Shown here: positions 35,333-43,954 of the stretch, piece after piece
Position numbering within the stretch: the stretch's first letter is position 1
How the letters are laid out: every line of letters begins with the position of its first letter
Made by a program: the position numbers and the translations under genes
Notes under the pieces: generated by a model
Told to the model about the DNA's origin: nothing
The model's input: the letters and a program-made list of their open reading frames with translations, nothing else
The model's database searches: none
Origin: Janibacter limosus
Lineage (GTDB): Bacteria; Actinomycetota; Actinomycetes; Actinomycetales; Dermatophilaceae
Reading direction: 5' to 3'
NCBI RefSeq assembly: GCF_004295485.1
Contig: NZ_CP036164.1
Coordinates: forward strand, 1,054,001-1,118,000
DNA: 64,000 bases

Positions 35333-36072
35333 CCACTATCGAGAGCCCCCGACTGGAGCTCCTGCCCGCCGTCGACGTGCGAGGAGGGCGCGCCGTCCAG
35401 CTGCAGCAGGGCGTGGCCGACTCCGGCTGGGACTTCGGTGACCCCCTGCAGGCCGCGCGCGCCTGGCAGGACCAAGGAGCCGAGTGGATCCACCTCGTCG
35501 ACCTCGACGCGGCCTTCGGCGAAGGGAGCAACCGCGACCTGCTCGCCGGGATCGTGGGCCAGCTCGACGTCAAGGTCGAGCTCAGCGGTGGGATCCGGGA
35601 CCAGGAGTCGCTCGTCGCCGCACTCGACTCCGGATGCGCCCGGGTCAACCTCGGCACCGCGGCCCTGGAGAACCCCAAGTGGACCGCAGCCGCGATAGCC
35701 GAGTACGGCGACCGGATCGCCGTCGGCCTCGACGTGCGTGGCACCACCCTCGCCGCCCGGGGATGGACCAAGGAGGGCGGCGACCTCTGGGAGACCTTGG
35801 CCCGCCTCGACTCCGAGGGATGCACCCGCTATGTCGTGACCGACGTAGCCAAGGACGGGATGCTCGCCGGACCCAACCTCCAGCTGCTCAAGGACGTCGC
35901 CGCCACCTCGCCGGCCAAGGTCGTCGCCAGCGGAGGAGTGACCACCCGCGAGGACGTCGTCGCCCTGCGCGAGCTCGTGCCGGTCGGGGTGGAGGGAGCC
36001 ATCATCGGCTCGGCGCTCTACAAGGGCACCGTCACGCTGGCGGAGGCGCTCGACGCCGCAGGTCGCCCGTGA
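35329..36072 (+). CDS. priA: Bifunctional HisA/TrpF isomerase (PriA)
   Basis: A 247-residue (beta-alpha)8 isomerase. The catalytic aspartates lie in [10 protein letters not shown] (Asp16) and [10 protein letters not shown]. The loop [10 protein letters not shown] is the hallmark of actinobacterial PriA, which acts on both the histidine substrate ProFAR and the tryptophan substrate PRA. Dual function is therefore inferred; absence of a trpF elsewhere in the genome would support it. It overlaps hisH (GTGA) and the SseB-like gene. Confidence 0.92.
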   Translation: MTTIESPRLELLPAVDVRGGRAVQLQQGVADSGWDFGDPLQAARAWQDQGAEWIHLVDLDAAFGEGSNRDLLAGIVGQLDVKVELSGGIRDQESLVAALDSGCARVNLGTAALENPKWTAAAIAEYGDRIAVGLDVRGTTLAARGWTKEGGDLWETLARLDSEGCTRYVVTDVAKDGMLAGPNLQLLKDVAATSPAKVVASGGVTTREDVVALRELVPVGVEGAIIGSALYKGTVTLAEALDAAGRP

Positions 36073-36791
36073 CGGGGCCGGCCGACTCCGCGGGCGTCCC
36101 GTGGGGCGGTCGGGAGCTCCCGACCGGAGACTTCGCGGGTGACGACGGCCAGGCCGACCAGGCGCTGGTGCAGGCCCTCACCACCGGGGGCGAGCAGGAC
36201 GTCCTGGACCGACTGGCCACCGCGCGGCTGATGGTGCCGGTCAAGGCGATCGCCGCCGAGACGGTCGAGGGCGAGCACGGGCTCGCCGACAAGGAGGCCG
36301 ACATGGCGGTGGTCCTCCTCGAGCACCCGGACGGCCGGACCGCCCTGCCCGTCTTCTCCTCGATGGCATCGTTGGCGGCCTTCGACGACTCCGTGCGTCC
36401 CGTGCCGGTCGAGGCTGCTCGTGCCGCCCAGGCAGCGGTGAGCGAGCGGGCCGACCTGATGGTCCTCGACTGCGCCAGCGAGCAGGCCTTCGAGATCCGC
36501 TCGTCGATGGTCTGGGCGCTGGCGCAGCAGCGCCCGTGGCTGCCGGCGCACGAGGACCCCTTCGTCGCGCAGTCCGTGGCGCGGGTCGTGGCGGACCACG
36601 CGGAGGTCACCGGTCACGACCTGACCGAGGGCGTGCCCGACGGTCAAGGGATCCTCCAGGTCCGCCTCACTCTCGTCGCGGGCCTGGACGAGCCGGCCGT
36701 GCGCGCCCTCGTCACCGAGGTGGCCGAGAAGCTGGCCACGGACGGGGAGCTGCGGGCCCGGGTCGACGGGCTCTCCTTCGCCATCGTCTGA
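36069..36791 (+). CDS. SseB family protein
   Basis: A 240-residue protein whose first half matches the SseB N-terminal domain: the segment [10 protein letters not shown], then [14 protein letters not shown] and [13 protein letters not shown]. The C-terminal part (about 140-240) is less conserved. Actinobacterial his operons often end with such a gene, but its function is unknown. GTG 36069 overlaps the priA stop. The infC promoter follows within 30 bases. Confidence 0.86.
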   Translation: MTGPADSAGVPWGGRELPTGDFAGDDGQADQALVQALTTGGEQDVLDRLATARLMVPVKAIAAETVEGEHGLADKEADMAVVLLEHPDGRTALPVFSSMASLAAFDDSVRPVPVEAARAAQAAVSERADLMVLDCASEQAFEIRSSMVWALAQQRPWLPAHEDPFVAQSVARVVADHAEVTGHDLTEGVPDGQGILQVRLTLVAGLDEPAVRALVTEVAEKLATDGELRARVDGLSFAIV

Positions 36792-36819
36792 CCGATTTCG
36801 GCTGAGGGTCGGTCACTGG

Positions 36820-37070
36820 TAATGTCTCTCGGTGACCGGTCATCGTCCTCGTGGCGATGACGCAAGAGGAGCCTCGCTTCCACCCGCGTCGACCATCGTC
36901 CTCGGACACAGGTTGCCGGGTCACAGGTCTCGACGCGACACGGGTCGCGAGATGTCCTCGACATCTCTTCCCGCCGTGGACGTCGTGCTCTGGTGGAGGC
37001 TCCTCGCGATCAGCGAGGAGCCTTTCTTCGTCGGTCGCCAGGAGTGACACACCGAGCTAAGGAGCCACAC
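36820..37070 (+). promoter_or_regulatory. infC operon promoter and long structured leader
   Basis: TAATGT at 36820-36825 is a likely -10 box, giving a leader of about 240 bases. It holds a segment GAGGAGCCTC (36866-36875) that can pair with GAGGCTCCTC (36996-37005), the 5' arm of the terminator just before infC. That makes two mutually exclusive folds, as in ribosomal-protein attenuators. Confidence 0.6.
36997..37028 (+). terminator. Attenuator-like terminator hairpin before infC
   Basis: AGGCTCCTCGC (36997-37007) pairs exactly with GCGAGGAGCCT (37013-37023) around GATCA and is followed by TTCTT. It lies 48 bases before the infC start, inside the transcript, so it should act only as a regulated terminator. 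Confidence 0.72.
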
Positions 37071-37715
37071 ATCAGCGAGCCTCGCATCAATGACCGAATC
37101 CGCGTCCCTGAGGTGCGGTTGGTCGGCCCCAACGGGGAGCAGGTCGGCATCGTGCGCGTGGAGGATGCCCTCCGTCTCGCCGCAGAGGCTGACCTCGACC
37201 TCGTCGAGGTCGCGCCGATGGCCAAGCCTCCCGTCGCCAAGCTCATGGACTTCGGCAAGTACAAGTACGAAGCCGCCATGAAGGCCCGTGAGGCCCGCAA
37301 GAACCAGGTCAACACGGTCATCAAGGAGATCAAGCTCCGACCGAAGATCGACAGCCACGACTACGGCACCAAGAAGGGCCACGTCGAGCGCTTCCTGAGC
37401 GCCGGCGACAAGGTCAAGGTGACGATCATGTTCCGCGGCCGCGAGCAGTCCCGCCCCGAGCTGGGCTTCCGTCTGCTGCAGCGTCTGGCCGAGGACGTCG
37501 TGGAGCTCGGCACGGTCGAGTCCGCGCCCAAGCAGGACGGGCGCAACATGATCATGGTGCTCGGTCCGACCAAGCGGAAGTCCGAGGCTCGCGCCGAGGC
37601 CCGCCGCAAGAAGGACGAGCAGAAGGCTGCCTCCGAGGCAACCGCCCCGGCGACCGAGTCCACCGAGGCCCCGGCCCCGGCGGACGAGACCGCTGAGGCT
37701 CCGGCAGAGTCCTGA
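37071..37715 (+). CDS. infC: Translation initiation factor IF-3
   Basis: A 214-residue IF-3. The frame begins [19 protein letters not shown] at an ATC codon (37071), seven bases after AAGGAG. No ATG, GTG or TTG starts the known IF-3 N-terminus, so ATC is the real start, as expected for the rare-codon autoregulation of infC. The segment [15 protein letters not shown] and the C-terminal [13 protein letters not shown] are family marks. An Ala/Glu/Pro-rich tail of about 30 residues follows the core. It is first gene of the infC-rpmI-rplT operon. Confidence 0.95.
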   Translation: MSEPRINDRIRVPEVRLVGPNGEQVGIVRVEDALRLAAEADLDLVEVAPMAKPPVAKLMDFGKYKYEAAMKAREARKNQVNTVIKEIKLRPKIDSHDYGTKKGHVERFLSAGDKVKVTIMFRGREQSRPELGFRLLQRLAEDVVELGTVESAPKQDGRNMIMVLGPTKRKSEARAEARRKKDEQKAASEATAPATESTEAPAPADETAEAPAES

Positions 37716-37757
37716 GCCGACCCAGACCAGCACAGCAACGACAAGGAGATCGGCGCC

Positions 37758-37952
37758 ATGCCGAAGAACAAGACGCACTCCGGTGCGAAGAAGCGCTTCC
37801 GGGTCACCGGCTCGGGCAAGATCATGCGCGAGCGCGCCAACCACGTCCACAAGTTCCACGAGAAGAGCCCGCAGCACGCGCGTCGTCTCGCGAACGACGT
37901 CCTGGTCTCCAAGGCCGACACCAAGAAGATCAAGAAGCTGCTCGGTCGCTGA
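37758..37952 (+). CDS. rpmI: 50S ribosomal protein L35
   Basis: A 64-residue basic protein beginning MPKNKTHSGAKKRF with HKFHEKSPQHAR and the end KKIKKLLGR, typical of L35. AAGGAG precedes the ATG. It lies 42 bases after infC and 40 before rplT, the standard operon order. Confidence 0.97.
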   Translation: MPKNKTHSGAKKRFRVTGSGKIMRERANHVHKFHEKSPQHARRLANDVLVSKADTKKIKKLLGR

Positions 37953-37992
37953 CCTGAGCCTCTTGTCCATTCGAACTTAAAGGAGTACTCAC

Positions 37993-38376
37993 GTGGCACG
38001 CGTGAAGCGGGCGGTCAACGCCCACAAGAAGCGCCGGGTTGTTCTCGAGCGCGCCAGCGGATACCGGGGCCAGCGGTCCCGCCTCTACCGCAAGGCCAAG
38101 GAGCAGGTCACCCACAGTCTCGGGTACAGCTACCGTGACCGTCGGGCCCGCAAGGGCGACTTCCGTCGCCTGTGGATCCAGCGGATCAACGCTGGCGCCC
38201 GCGCCAACGGCATGACCTACAACCGCTTCATCCAGGGCCTGCGCGCCGCTGAGATCGAGGTCGACCGTCGCATGCTCGCCGAGCTGGCCGTCAACGACGA
38301 GGCGGCCTTCGTCGCGCTCGTCGAGATCGCCAAGGCCAACGTGCCGGCACAGGTCAACGCCAAGGTCGAGGCCTGA
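37993..38376 (+). CDS. rplT: 50S ribosomal protein L20
   Basis: A 127-residue L20 with GTG start (SD AAAGGAG). [32 protein letters not shown] and [14 protein letters not shown] are family signatures. L20 binds 23S rRNA and in several bacteria represses its own operon by binding the leader, so it is a candidate ligand for the leader at 36820-37070. Confidence 0.97.
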   Translation: MARVKRAVNAHKKRRVVLERASGYRGQRSRLYRKAKEQVTHSLGYSYRDRRARKGDFRRLWIQRINAGARANGMTYNRFIQGLRAAEIEVDRRMLAELAVNDEAAFVALVEIAKANVPAQVNAKVEA

Positions 38377-38432
38377 GCGACCACCTCGGACGCCGGGAGC
38401 GCCCACCGCTGACCAACCCCTCCTCGGAGCGG

Positions 38433-39197
38433 GTGAAGTCGGTGCGCGGGCTCTCCCGGCGTTCTGTGCGTCGGCGCACCGGGCGGGTCCTCGTCGAGGG
38501 TCCTCAGGGCGTGCGTGAGGCCGTGCGGTTCGCGCCGGAGCACATCGTCGACCTCTATGTCACCACCGAGGCGGCGCACCGCTACGCGGAGTTCGTCGAC
38601 CCGGCCCGCGAGGCCGGCGTCCTCGTCCACGAGACGAGCGACGAGGTGCTCGCAGCCATGTGCGACGCGGACACCCCGCAGGGCACGGCTGCCGTCGTCG
38701 ACTGGTCGCCGGCCGGGCTGGGCTCTGTGCTCGACACCGGGCCGCGGCTGCTCGTCCTGCTGACCAACGTGCGCGACCCCGGCAACCTCGGCACGGTCAT
38801 CCGCGGTGCGGATGCCGCCGGTGCCGATGCGGTGCTCGTCAGCGAGGCCTCCGTCGACGTCACCTCGCCCAAGGTCGTGCGCTCGACGGCCGGCTCGCTC
38901 TTCCACCTGCCGGTCGTCACCGGCCTCGACATCGACGAGACCCTCGCTGCCCTCGCGGCCGCCGGCATCCGCCGGCTGGCCGCCGACGGGGCGGGGGAGT
39001 CGAGCATCGACGACAGCGACCTCACCGGGCCGCACGTCTGGGTCATGGGCAACGAGGCCTGGGGCCTCGAGCCGCAGACCCGGGCAGCGTGCGACGAGGT
39101 CGTGCGCGTGCCCATCCACGGCCACGCCGAGTCGCTCAACCTCGCGATGGCGACCACGATCTGCCTCTACGCGTCGGCCCGGCAGCAGCGCGCCTGA
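38433..39197 (+). CDS. SpoU/TrmH family RNA 2'-O-methyltransferase
   Basis: A SPOUT methyltransferase acting on rRNA or tRNA. RVLVEGPQGVREAV is the substrate-binding N-domain. The C-terminal knot shows LLTNVRDPGNLGTVIRGAD (motif 1), VWVMGNEAWGL (motif 2) and PIHGHAESLNLAMAT (motif 3). The start is uncertain: GTG 38433 is the first standard codon, but homologues begin with LTNPxSERVK, which is encoded just upstream from a CTG at 38409 preceded by GGGAG. The next feature is a perfect terminator. Confidence 0.9.
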   Translation: MKSVRGLSRRSVRRRTGRVLVEGPQGVREAVRFAPEHIVDLYVTTEAAHRYAEFVDPAREAGVLVHETSDEVLAAMCDADTPQGTAAVVDWSPAGLGSVLDTGPRLLVLLTNVRDPGNLGTVIRGADAAGADAVLVSEASVDVTSPKVVRSTAGSLFHLPVVTGLDIDETLAALAAAGIRRLAADGAGESSIDDSDLTGPHVWVMGNEAWGLEPQTRAACDEVVRVPIHGHAESLNLAMATTICLYASARQQRA

Positions 39198-39207
39198 GCC
39201 GACGCAC

Positions 39208-39255
39208 GACGAAGGGGGATGGGTCCAGCATCGGCTGGACCCATCCCCCTTCGTC
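39208..39255. terminator. Bidirectional terminator between trmH and katA
   Basis: A perfect 22-bp inverted repeat with a 4-base ATCG loop: the arm GACGAAGGGGGATGGGTCC plus AGC at 39208-39229 and its complement at 39234-39255. It sits between convergent genes, 11 bases after the trmH stop and 12 bases before the katA stop. Confidence 0.9.
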
Positions 39256-39267
39256 ATGCCGTGGCGG

Positions 39268-40827
39268 TCAGCTCGCGGCGTAGGTCTCCTGCCCGCCCAG
39301 GACCTCGCCCGGGTCGACGGGGGCGTCGTCCGCGGCGGCCTTGCCGTCGCGGATGCGCTGACCGATCGTCGCGTCCACATTGGTCCAGTACTCGAAGACG
39401 CGGGAGAGGACCGGGTCCTGGACCCCGCCGAGCGAGCCGATGACGGTGTCGACGAGCCGGTCGCGCATGGCGTCGTCGAAGACCTCACGCACGAGCGTGC
39501 CGGGCTGACCGAAGTCGTCGTCCTCGGCGTGCAGCTCGTAGGCGGAGCGGACCATCTGGCCGTCGGCCTCCCAGCCGTCGTCGACAGGACCCTGGGTGTC
39601 GGCGGTCGGTCGACCGAAGCTGTTGGTCTGGTAGGTCGGCGCCGAGCCGGAGTGCTCGTAGCGCATCGGGCCGTCGAAGGAGTAGTGGTTCTCCTGCTCG
39701 ACGGCGGGCCGGTTGACCGGCAGCTGGTGGAAGTTGGCACCGATGCGGGCCCGGTGGGCGTCGGCGTAGGCGAAGACGCGACCCAGCAGCATCTTGTCGG
39801 GCGAGAAGCCGATGCCCGGCACGGTGTTGCTCGGGGCGAACGCGGCCTGGTCGATCTGGGCGAAGAAGTTGACCGGGTTCTCGTCGAGGGTCATGGTCCC
39901 GACCTCGATGAGCGGGTAGTCCGCGTGCGGCCAGGTCTTGGTCAGGTCGAAGGGGTTGAAGCGGTAGGTCTTGGCGTCGTCGTAGGGCATGACCTGGACG
40001 GACAGCTTCCACTGCGGGGCGTCACCACGCTCGATCGCCTCGAAGAGGTCGCGACGGTGGAACTCGGCGTCCTGGCCGGCGATCCGGTCGGCCGCCTCGT
40101 TGGTGATGCCCTGCACGCCCTGCTGGCTGTGGAAGTGGTACTTGACCCAGAACTTCTCGCCGGAGGCGTTGACCCACATGTAGGTGTGGCTGCCGTAGCC
40201 GTTCATGTGGCGCCAGGAGCGGGGCAGGCCACGATCACCCATCAGGTAGGTGACCTGGTGGGCCGACTCCGGGTTGTTGGACCAGAAGTCCCACTGCATC
40301 GTGTTGTCGCGCAGGCCGTTGTCGGCGAGTCGCTTCTGGCTGCGGATGAAGTTGGGGAACTTCAGCGGGTCACGCAGGAAGAAGACCGGGGTGTTGTTGC
40401 CGACGAGGTCGAAGTTGCCCTCGGAGGTGTAGAAGCGCATCGCGAAGCCGCGCACGTCCCGCCAGGTGTCGGGGGAGCCGAGCTCGCCCGCCACCGTCGA
40501 GAAGCGCGTGAGCATGCGCGTCGTGGCGCCCTGCTGGAAGACCGCGGCCTTGGTGTACTGCGAGACGTCGGCTGTCGTCTCGAAGTGCCCGAAGGCGCCG
40601 GCTCCCTTGGCGTGCGGCTTGCGCTCGGGAACGTTCTCGCGGTTGAAGTGCGCGAGCATGTCGACGAGATGGGTGTCGTGCAGCAGGAGTGGGCCGTTGC
40701 TGCCGACGGACAGGCTGTTGCGGTCGCTCACCGCGGGCGTGCCGTTGACCTGCGTCGACGGACCGGAAACGTCCAGGGTCCCGCGGGCGTCCGATCGGGG
40801 TTGTGGGGTGGGGGGCGTGGTAACCAT
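39268..40827 (-). CDS. katA: Monofunctional heme catalase
   Basis: A 519-residue clade-type small-subunit catalase that removes H2O2. [17 protein letters not shown] has the distal histidine in RKPHAKG, the segment [19 protein letters not shown] is conserved, and [14 protein letters not shown] carries the proximal tyrosine. The start is ATG 40827 (SD AGAGGAG), giving [11 protein letters not shown]; longer frames upstream are not catalase-like. It is downstream of furA on the same strand with 40 bases between, so control by FurA is expected. Confidence 0.96.
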   Translation of the reverse strand: MVTTPPTPQPRSDARGTLDVSGPSTQVNGTPAVSDRNSLSVGSNGPLLLHDTHLVDMLAHFNRENVPERKPHAKGAGAFGHFETTADVSQYTKAAVFQQGATTRMLTRFSTVAGELGSPDTWRDVRGFAMRFYTSEGNFDLVGNNTPVFFLRDPLKFPNFIRSQKRLADNGLRDNTMQWDFWSNNPESAHQVTYLMGDRGLPRSWRHMNGYGSHTYMWVNASGEKFWVKYHFHSQQGVQGITNEAADRIAGQDAEFHRRDLFEAIERGDAPQWKLSVQVMPYDDAKTYRFNPFDLTKTWPHADYPLIEVGTMTLDENPVNFFAQIDQAAFAPSNTVPGIGFSPDKMLLGRVFAYADAHRARIGANFHQLPVNRPAVEQENHYSFDGPMRYEHSGSAPTYQTNSFGRPTADTQGPVDDGWEADGQMVRSAYELHAEDDDFGQPGTLVREVFDDAMRDRLVDTVIGSLGGVQDPVLSRVFEYWTNVDATIGQRIRDGKAAADDAPVDPGEVLGGQETYAAS

Positions 40828-40867
40828 TGCTGCTCCTCTTTCTCTGTGGGGTGGGGCGCAGTACTGC

Positions 40868-41317
40868 TCAGGTGGTGGCGGCGACCGCCGTTGCCGTGCA
40901 GGTGGGGCAGATGCCCCAGTAGATGACCTCTGCCTCGTCGATCGCGAAGCCGTGGTCGTCAGCGGCGTCGAGGCAGGGCGCCTTGCCCGGTGCGCACTCG
41001 ACATCGATCATCGTGCCGCAGGTGCGGCAGACGAGATGGTGGTGGTTGTCGCCGAGCTCGAGCTCGAAGCGGGCCGGGTGGCCGGCCGGCTCGAACTTGC
41101 GCACGAGGCCGTTGGCGGACAGGACGGCGAGGATGTCGTAGATGGCCTGCGTGCTCACGGAGCCCAGTCGCTCACGGGTCGCCCGGGCGATCGAGTCGAC
41201 GTCGGCGTGCGGGATCGCCGACAGCTCCCGCAGCACGGCCACCCGCGGGGCGGTGACGCGCAGGGAGTGGCTGCGGAGCAGGTCCGCGGCAGTCTGGGTC
41301 TCGATCATGGTGCTCAT
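40868..41317 (-). CDS. furA: Fur family peroxide regulator (FurA/PerR-like)
   Basis: A 149-residue repressor. The winged-helix part includes [13 protein letters not shown] and [12 protein letters not shown]. The metal-sensing site is in [11 protein letters not shown] and the structural zinc pair is CRTC plus CPTC near the C-terminus. It is upstream of and co-directional with katA, the classic furA-catalase arrangement, so it likely represses katA and itself and is relieved by peroxide. ATG 41317 lies at the promoter's expected start point, suggesting a leaderless mRNA; ATG 41308 (MIETQ) is an alternative. Confidence 0.92.
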   Translation of the reverse strand: MSTMIETQTAADLLRSHSLRVTAPRVAVLRELSAIPHADVDSIARATRERLGSVSTQAIYDILAVLSANGLVRKFEPAGHPARFELELGDNHHHLVCRTCGTMIDVECAPGKAPCLDAADDHGFAIDEAEVIYWGICPTCTATAVAATT

Positions 41318-41336
41318 CGTCACCCAGAGTCCCACC

Positions 41337-41358
41337 AGAACTTGAATCAGTCAAGAGA
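41337..41358 (-). promoter_or_regulatory. FurA operator/promoter -35 region
   Basis: On the minus strand TCTTGACTGATTCAAGTTCT contains the inverted CTTGA-CTGAT-TCAAG and a TTGACT -35 box. GACTCT follows at 17 bases as a -10. It resembles the AT-rich TCTTGACTAATTCC operator I recall from mycobacterial furA. Confidence 0.6.
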
Positions 41359-41415
41359 AGGGTAGGGAGTCGTCCCCATCGCGAGAGCGCGTCTGTCTCC
41401 CTATCGTGGGGCGTC

Positions 41416-42807
41416 ATGAGCGTGAGCCACGGCAACGACCCCGAGATCCTCGACCGCATCGGTGAGGCCCTGCACGTCGAGGCCGACCGCGTGGACGGCA
41501 TCGCGGGGACGGGGACCTCGGGGATGGCAATGCTCGTGGAGTCGTGGGCCGGGCCTGATCTGGAGGCCTTCGACGCGGACTGGCGTGGGGCGCAGCAGCA
41601 GCTGGCCGCAGTGGCGCAACTGCTGCGGGTTGTCGGCAAGCGAGCCAAGGAGCAGGCGCAGCAGCAGCGTGAGGGCAGTGGCGAAGGGGGTGGCGGCCGG
41701 GGCGTGCCGTGGCTGTCGAGAACCCCAGGTGTCGACATCACCCTGCCCTCGCCGGGTGACCCGGCGCTGGTGACTCCCATCAAGTACGACACTCCGCCAG
41801 GCGGGGGTGGGGACGGCGACTTCAGCTTTGGCCCTGATGGTCCTCGGGAGCCGACGGCGGAGGACGCGATTCCCGAGGAGTTCCGAGTCCTGTTCGACAC
41901 CAGTTTCGAGGACGGCCCCAGGATCCCCTTCGAGTCCGGGAACAACTCGGTGCCCCAAGGACTGAGTCATTTCCAGGGGCTCGACGAAAATGGCGATCCG
42001 GTGGACGAACTCGTCTACACGTTCTGTGGCAAGGGTGACACCCACGACGGTGAGATCGTCTTCACGGATCGCGAGACGGGAGAGGTCACCTCTCGGGTTC
42101 CCCTGGAGGGGATCGACCACTATGGGGGAGTCACTGTGGTTGGGGACTACACGTATGTCTCCGGTGGGGGCAAACTCCAGGTGTACGAGACGGCCAAGCT
42201 GCGCAACCCGGACATGACACTGATCGACCCGAATACGCCGGAGTGGGACTGGATGCTCATCGACGAGCCCTTTCTCGTGACCAACGGAGCAAGGCCCATC
42301 AACTATGGGACGACAGACGCGGAGATCACGGCACTGGCCGACGGTGTTCCCGTGGACGCCAGCTCGACCGTGACGTCGTACAAGGACAGCCTCTTCGTGA
42401 CGGACTTCGACAAGCACAATCCCAGCAAGATGTATCGCTACGAGATCGGGCCTGATGGGCGTCCGATTCCCACCGGTGACTCCTACGACGTGCCGCCCAA
42501 GACCCAAGGAGTCTCCTTCGATGAGGATGGCAACGCGTACTTCTCGACGAGCTACGGACGGTATGCCGACTCCGAGATGGTCGTTGTGCCTGCCGAGGAC
42601 ATGAATGCAGGGGGTTGGGACGAGGACGACCACCACGGATCCGACCTGCCGAAGATGGCGGAGGGATCGGTCATCATCGACGGCAAGCTCTACCAGCTCT
42701 ACGAGTCCGGATCCAGCGCCTATGGGGCACACGGTCCCGACGTCCTCGGGGACGTCACCGGCGCCACTGATCCTCGCGAGCGCCTCACCGTCCACGACGT
42801 CGGCTGA
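41416..42807 (+). CDS. Uncharacterised protein with WXG100-like N-terminus and repeat-rich C-terminal domain
   Basis: A 463-residue protein. Residues about 1-85 are helical with the turn ESWAGPDLEAFDADW, similar to the W-x-G/ESX-substrate hairpin, then a Gln/Arg-rich helix (KRAKEQAQQQREG). A Gly/Pro linker follows. The rest (about 160-460) is beta-rich and Asp/Gly-rich, with repeated GLSHFQGLDENGDPV, TVVGDYTYVSGG and VSFDEDGNAYFST strands that suggest a beta-propeller. I do not recognise a family. No signal peptide is seen. A plausible reading is a type VII secretion substrate. No ESX secretion gene is nearby. Confidence 0.7.
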   Translation: MSVSHGNDPEILDRIGEALHVEADRVDGIAGTGTSGMAMLVESWAGPDLEAFDADWRGAQQQLAAVAQLLRVVGKRAKEQAQQQREGSGEGGGGRGVPWLSRTPGVDITLPSPGDPALVTPIKYDTPPGGGGDGDFSFGPDGPREPTAEDAIPEEFRVLFDTSFEDGPRIPFESGNNSVPQGLSHFQGLDENGDPVDELVYTFCGKGDTHDGEIVFTDRETGEVTSRVPLEGIDHYGGVTVVGDYTYVSGGGKLQVYETAKLRNPDMTLIDPNTPEWDWMLIDEPFLVTNGARPINYGTTDAEITALADGVPVDASSTVTSYKDSLFVTDFDKHNPSKMYRYEIGPDGRPIPTGDSYDVPPKTQGVSFDEDGNAYFSTSYGRYADSEMVVVPAEDMNAGGWDEDDHHGSDLPKMAEGSVIIDGKLYQLYESGSSAYGAHGPDVLGDVTGATDPRERLTVHDVG

Positions 42808-42845
42808 CCCGACGAACCCGGACTCGTCCGGGCAGTCCGTCCACG

Positions 42846-42851
42846 TAGACT
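42846..42851 (+). promoter_or_regulatory. Promoter -10 box for pheST
   Basis: TAGACT eight bases before the GTG of pheS, so pheS is probably leaderless. No attenuator or T-box leader fits in the 52-base gap. Confidence 0.6.
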
Positions 42852-42859
42852 CGGGCCTC

Positions 42860-43954
42860 GTGTCAGGACCCAACACCAACTACGACCCGGTCGAGGTCGC
42901 CGCGCTCGACCCGCAGCTGATCGAGGAGGCCGTCGAGGCCGCCCTCGCCGCCGCTGCGGGCGCCGCGTCCCTCGACGAGCTCAAGCGGATCCGCGGTGCG
43001 CACCAGGGGGACAAGAGCCCCTTGGCGCTCGCCAACCGCGAGATCGGTGCGCTCCCGCCGAGCGCCAAGGCCGAGGCCGGCAAGCGCGTCGGCCAGGCCC
43101 GCGGCCGGGTGGGGCAGGCCTTCACGGCCCGTCAGGCCGAGCTCGAGGCCGAGCGTGACGAGCGGATCCTCGTCGAGGAGACCCTCGACCTGACCGTGCC
43201 GAGCCCCTACCAGCGGCTCGGTGCCCGGCACCCGATCAGCCTGGTCACCGAGCGGGTCGAGGACATCTTCGTCGGCATGGGCTGGGAGATCGCCGAGGGC
43301 CCCGAGATCGAGTCCGAGTGGCTCACCTTCGACGCGCTCAACATCGGTCCGGACCACCCGGCGCGCGGCGAGCAGGACACCTTCTTCGTCGAGCCGGCCG
43401 ACGCCGGGGTCGTGCTGCGCACGCACACCTCGCCCGTGCAGATCCGCACGATGCTCGACCGCGAGCCGCCCATCTACGTGCTGTGCCCGGGCAAGGTCTT
43501 CCGCACCGACGACCTCGACGCGACGCACACCCCCGTCTTCCACCAGTTCGAGGGTCTGGTCGTCGACAAGGGCATCACGATGGCCCACCTGCGCGGGGCG
43601 CTCGACGCCTTCGTCCAGGGCCTCTTCGGCGAGGGCATCGTCACGCGCCTGCGCCCCAACTACTTCCCCTTCACCGAGCCGAGCGCCGAGATCGACTGCC
43701 AGTGCTGGGTCTGCCGGGGTGAGGACTCCGCCTGCCGCACCTGCGGCGGCACCGGCTGGATCGAGCTGGGTGGCTCCGGCATGGTCAACCGCAAGGTCCT
43801 CACGGCCAGCGGGATCGACCCGGACGAGTACACCGGCTTCGCCTTCGGCCTGGGCATCGAGCGCTCGCTCATGCTCCGCCACGGCGTCGCCGACATGCGC
43901 GACATCATCGAGGGAGACGTGCGCTTCTCGGCCGCGTTCGGGATGGAGATCTGA
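42860..43954 (+). CDS. pheS: Phenylalanyl-tRNA synthetase alpha subunit
   Basis: A 364-residue class II synthetase subunit. An N-terminal coiled coil (about residues 20-85) binds tRNA. Motif 2 is HTSPVQIRTM with VFRTDDLDATH, and motif 3 is FAFGLGIERSLMLRHG. An insertion with CQCWVC and CRTCGG (about 275-295) suggests a zinc knuckle in place of the more usual GPGW loop. GTG 42860 was chosen because VSGPNTNYDP fits family N-termini. It overlaps pheT by one base (TGATG). Confidence 0.95.
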   Translation: MSGPNTNYDPVEVAALDPQLIEEAVEAALAAAAGAASLDELKRIRGAHQGDKSPLALANREIGALPPSAKAEAGKRVGQARGRVGQAFTARQAELEAERDERILVEETLDLTVPSPYQRLGARHPISLVTERVEDIFVGMGWEIAEGPEIESEWLTFDALNIGPDHPARGEQDTFFVEPADAGVVLRTHTSPVQIRTMLDREPPIYVLCPGKVFRTDDLDATHTPVFHQFEGLVVDKGITMAHLRGALDAFVQGLFGEGIVTRLRPNYFPFTEPSAEIDCQCWVCRGEDSACRTCGGTGWIELGGSGMVNRKVLTASGIDPDEYTGFAFGLGIERSLMLRHGVADMRDIIEGDVRFSAAFGMEI

